DNA of 7,664 nucleotides. Origin: Methylococcaceae bacterium (GTDB lineage Bacteria > Pseudomonadota > Gammaproteobacteria > Methylococcales > Methylomonadaceae). The stretch spans positions 1-7,664 of the forward strand of contig JAUYMX010000131.1 of assembly GCA_030699345.1 (NCBI GenBank). Direction: 5' to 3'. Positions 5,909-7,664 of the stretch are shown here, in pieces. Position 1 is the stretch's first letter, and each line of letters begins with the position of its first letter. Both the position numbers and the translations under genes were made by a program. The notes beneath the pieces were generated by a model that was given only the letters and a program-made list of their open reading frames with translations, ran no database searches and had not been told where the DNA came from.

Positions 5909-6175
5909 TATGGATATTGGTGAATTCACCTACATCCAGTGAATGACTATTTTTATTGATTTAGGGTTGAGGGCTCTTTAATTACTTGGCTCAGCAAGTT
6001 CAACATCACTCAATTGGAATAAGGTGAGTTCTGATAAAAGGCAAACTGCTCTGTAATTGTACCATTGCCCAACTTAAACGCTCAGTATGGCTGATCGCAG
6101 ATTATTATAACTTCAGTATTTGGGCTAGTCATTGCAGTAATACTCCGGTTTGTTTGGCGATTTGATAGAAAAGTA

Positions 6176-7664
6176 TCATTGCTCTTCCAGCCAAGCCTGA
6201 AACATCAAAACATCCCAAAGATAATATTGCCAGTTGCGTTTGCCTGACAGATGCTCTTCCCATTTTATTCTAATCGGTAGCGGGTTAAAGAAGCCTTCGT
6301 TACGCAGGCGGTTTTCATTCAGCAAAGTTTCAGCCCAATCTCGTAGTGGCCCGCGCAACCAGTCATCAATCGGCACCCCAAAGCCCATTTTAGGACGCTC
6401 AATCAGTGTTTTAGGCACATGCTTATAAAGCACTTGGCGTAGCGCCCATTTGCCGACGCCATTGCGGAGTTTGTATTGCAGAGGCAAGCTCCAAGCAAAT
6501 TCGGCGACACGATGATCAAGAAATGGCACACGGGTTTCCAGCGACACGCCCATCGCCGCACGGTCGACTTTGGTTAGAATGTCATCGGGCAGATAAGTGA
6601 GCATATCCAACGCCATCATGCGTTCGATGTCAGTTGGCGTGTTGGGTTGGGCTTTTGTTGTTGTCAACAAGGTTGGCGGTTCTGTGGCGCCCAACACCAA
6701 GCCAGCCGGATCTTGCCAATGCGAGACCAGATTTAGATAAAGCTCGCTGACTGATTGGCAGGCCAGCACGTCGGCACCTTTATGCAGTTTGTCGCCGATA
6801 TTCATTTGGCTAAAACGGCTGGGCAGCCCTTTCATTAAAGGATTAGCCAAGCGATTCCATGCGTTTGGCGACACGCTGGTCAGGGTATAGGCCATAGCTT
6901 TCCTAACGCCTAGCGGCAATCGCGATAACTTGCCCCACAAGCGACTGGCCATCAAATAGCGGTTATAGCCACAAAACAGTTCATCGCCGGCATCGCCGGA
7001 CAAAGAAACGGTGACATGCTGACGTGCCATCTGCGCCACCAAAAAAGTCGGTATTTGCGATGAATCCGAAAAAGGCTCATCGTAAAGTGACGGCAATTTA
7101 GGGATAACATTCAACGCATCATTAGCGGTGACGTACAACTCTGTGTGTTCTGTACCCAAATGCTTGGCGACAGCTTTTGCATGCTCGGCTTCATTGTATT
7201 GAGCCTCATGAAAACCGATCGAAAAAGTACGTACCGGGCGACTGGATTGTGCCTGCATCAATGCCACGACAGCCGATGAATCAACTCCACCGGAAAGAAA
7301 CGCCCCCAAAGGCACATCGGCTACCATTTGCTGACCGATGGCATCGTGCAACACGGTTTCCAACGCTGATACTGCTTCGTCGGCAGTGCCAGTAAAGGGC
7401 GAACGCAAACCAGCTTCGATAATGTGTGTTCCGGACCAATAAGGCGTGATTTGTGGTTCGCGCTGAGCAGTTGAAACTGTCAGCAAACAACCGGGTTGCA
7501 GTTTATTAAGGCCTTGCCAAATTGAATAAGGTGCTGGGATGTAGTTATGGCGCATCAACAATGCTAAGGCATCACGATTAACCGCTGCATTAAAAGCTGG
7601 GTGTACCTTTAATGCTTTAAGCTCAGATCCAAACAAAAAACTATTGCCCTGCCAACCGTAATAC
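6176..7664 (-). CDS. asnB: Glutamine-dependent asparagine synthetase-type amidotransferase, 5' end beyond the window
   Basis: 495 residues are visible, including the natural stop. The frame is open to the right edge and begins YYGWQGNSFLFGSELKALKV, the end of the N-terminal glutaminase domain; the missing front (about 130-150 residues) should hold the catalytic Cys2. Seen: the PP-loop FLSGGVDSSAV (SGGVDSS at 7294-7274), SLSGDAGDELFCGYNRY, and DILTKVDRAAMGVSLETRVP with FLDHRV, all conserved in the synthetase domain that adenylates a carboxylate and transfers ammonia. Total length would be about 630-650, normal for the group. In O-antigen loci such proteins (for example WbpS-like) are thought to amidate uronic acids rather than make free asparagine; the neighbours support that, but the sequence alone does not prove it. 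The TTG at 7634-7636 is an internal Leu, not a start. The stop is followed by 476 bases without a gene. Confidence 0.92.
   Translation of the reverse strand, partial: YYGWQGNSFLFGSELKALKVHPAFNAAVNRDALALLMRHNYIPAPYSIWQGLNKLQPGCLLTVSTAQREPQITPYWSGTHIIEAGLRSPFTGTADEAVSALETVLHDAIGQQMVADVPLGAFLSGGVDSSAVVALMQAQSSRPVRTFSIGFHEAQYNEAEHAKAVAKHLGTEHTELYVTANDALNVIPKLPSLYDEPFSDSSQIPTFLVAQMARQHVTVSLSGDAGDELFCGYNRYLMASRLWGKLSRLPLGVRKAMAYTLTSVSPNAWNRLANPLMKGLPSRFSQMNIGDKLHKGADVLACQSVSELYLNLVSHWQDPAGLVLGATEPPTLLTTTKAQPNTPTDIERMMALDMLTYLPDDILTKVDRAAMGVSLETRVPFLDHRVAEFAWSLPLQYKLRNGVGKWALRQVLYKHVPKTLIERPKMGFGVPIDDWLRGPLRDWAETLLNENRLRNEGFFNPLPIRIKWEEHLSGKRNWQYYLWDVLMFQAWLEEQ

Larger units (their letters stand above)
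5700..6175. other. 476-base intergenic region without a recognisable gene
   Basis: No reading frame of useful length or known protein similarity was seen on either strand between the amidotransferase stop and the fusion-gene start. The stretch is AT-rich and contains a possible promoter, a leader hairpin and the short perfect palindromes GGTGAATTCACC (5919-5930) and GTCTCGAGAC (5776-5785). No JUMPStart or ops element (GGCGGTAGC) was found. The part nearest the amidotransferase stop (about 5931-6175) shows nothing I can name, and no clear intrinsic terminator. Confidence 0.7.

Noticed and set aside
6176..7636. Start of the amidotransferase at 7636
   Set aside because: That codon is TTG inside the conserved FLFGSELKAL segment; the frame stays open and family-like to the window edge, so the gene is partial.

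Overview
The window reads as part of an O-antigen or other polysaccharide biosynthesis locus from a gammaproteobacterium of moderate GC content. All genes lie on the minus strand. The host group is a guess: the sugar-gene order resembles, from memory, the end of the Pseudomonas aeruginosa O6 wbp cluster (asparagine synthetase-like, glycosyltransferase, epimerase, WbpL-type initiating transferase). The GTRG-type REP element and base composition would also suit a methanotroph of the Methylococcales. No marker gene is present to decide.

Layout, in transcription order from high to low coordinates. (1) The window opens inside an asparagine synthetase-type amidotransferase (7664-6176), whose N-terminus lies beyond the right edge. 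(2) A 476-base gap without genes (6175-5700) holds a plausible promoter, a compact hairpin leader and several short palindromes. (3) A very long membrane-protein gene (5699-3547) joins an AglD/MprF-type flippase-like domain to an O-antigen polymerase/ligase domain. As written it is broken by a frameshift at a small direct repeat (3946-3977), leaving a 595-residue front part and a 146-residue tail. (4) A GT4-fold glycosyltransferase (3557-2427) and (5) a WbpV-type NAD-dependent epimerase/reductase (2430-1465) follow, each start overlapping the previous stop. (6) A REP-like double hairpin (1361-1423) and a VapBC toxin-antitoxin pair (1274-595), with a 16-bp perfect palindrome in front, come next. 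(7) A WbpL/WecA-type initiating sugar-phosphate transferase starts at 573 and runs off the left edge.

Together the sugar genes suggest this scheme: the epimerase/reductase finishes a UDP-N-acetyl-6-deoxyhexosamine, the WbpL-type enzyme loads it onto undecaprenyl phosphate, the GT4 enzyme extends the unit, the amidotransferase may amidate a uronic acid, and the flippase-like/polymerase fusion may move or polymerise units. The two most notable points are the fusion and its break. Removing a 20-nt repeat unit, or losing one 5-nt slippage unit, restores one open frame across the conserved polymerase region. That makes it a candidate phase-variable or recently inactivated O-antigen polymerase. The addiction module wedged between the epimerase and the initiating transferase is a second point of interest, because it may control the last gene.
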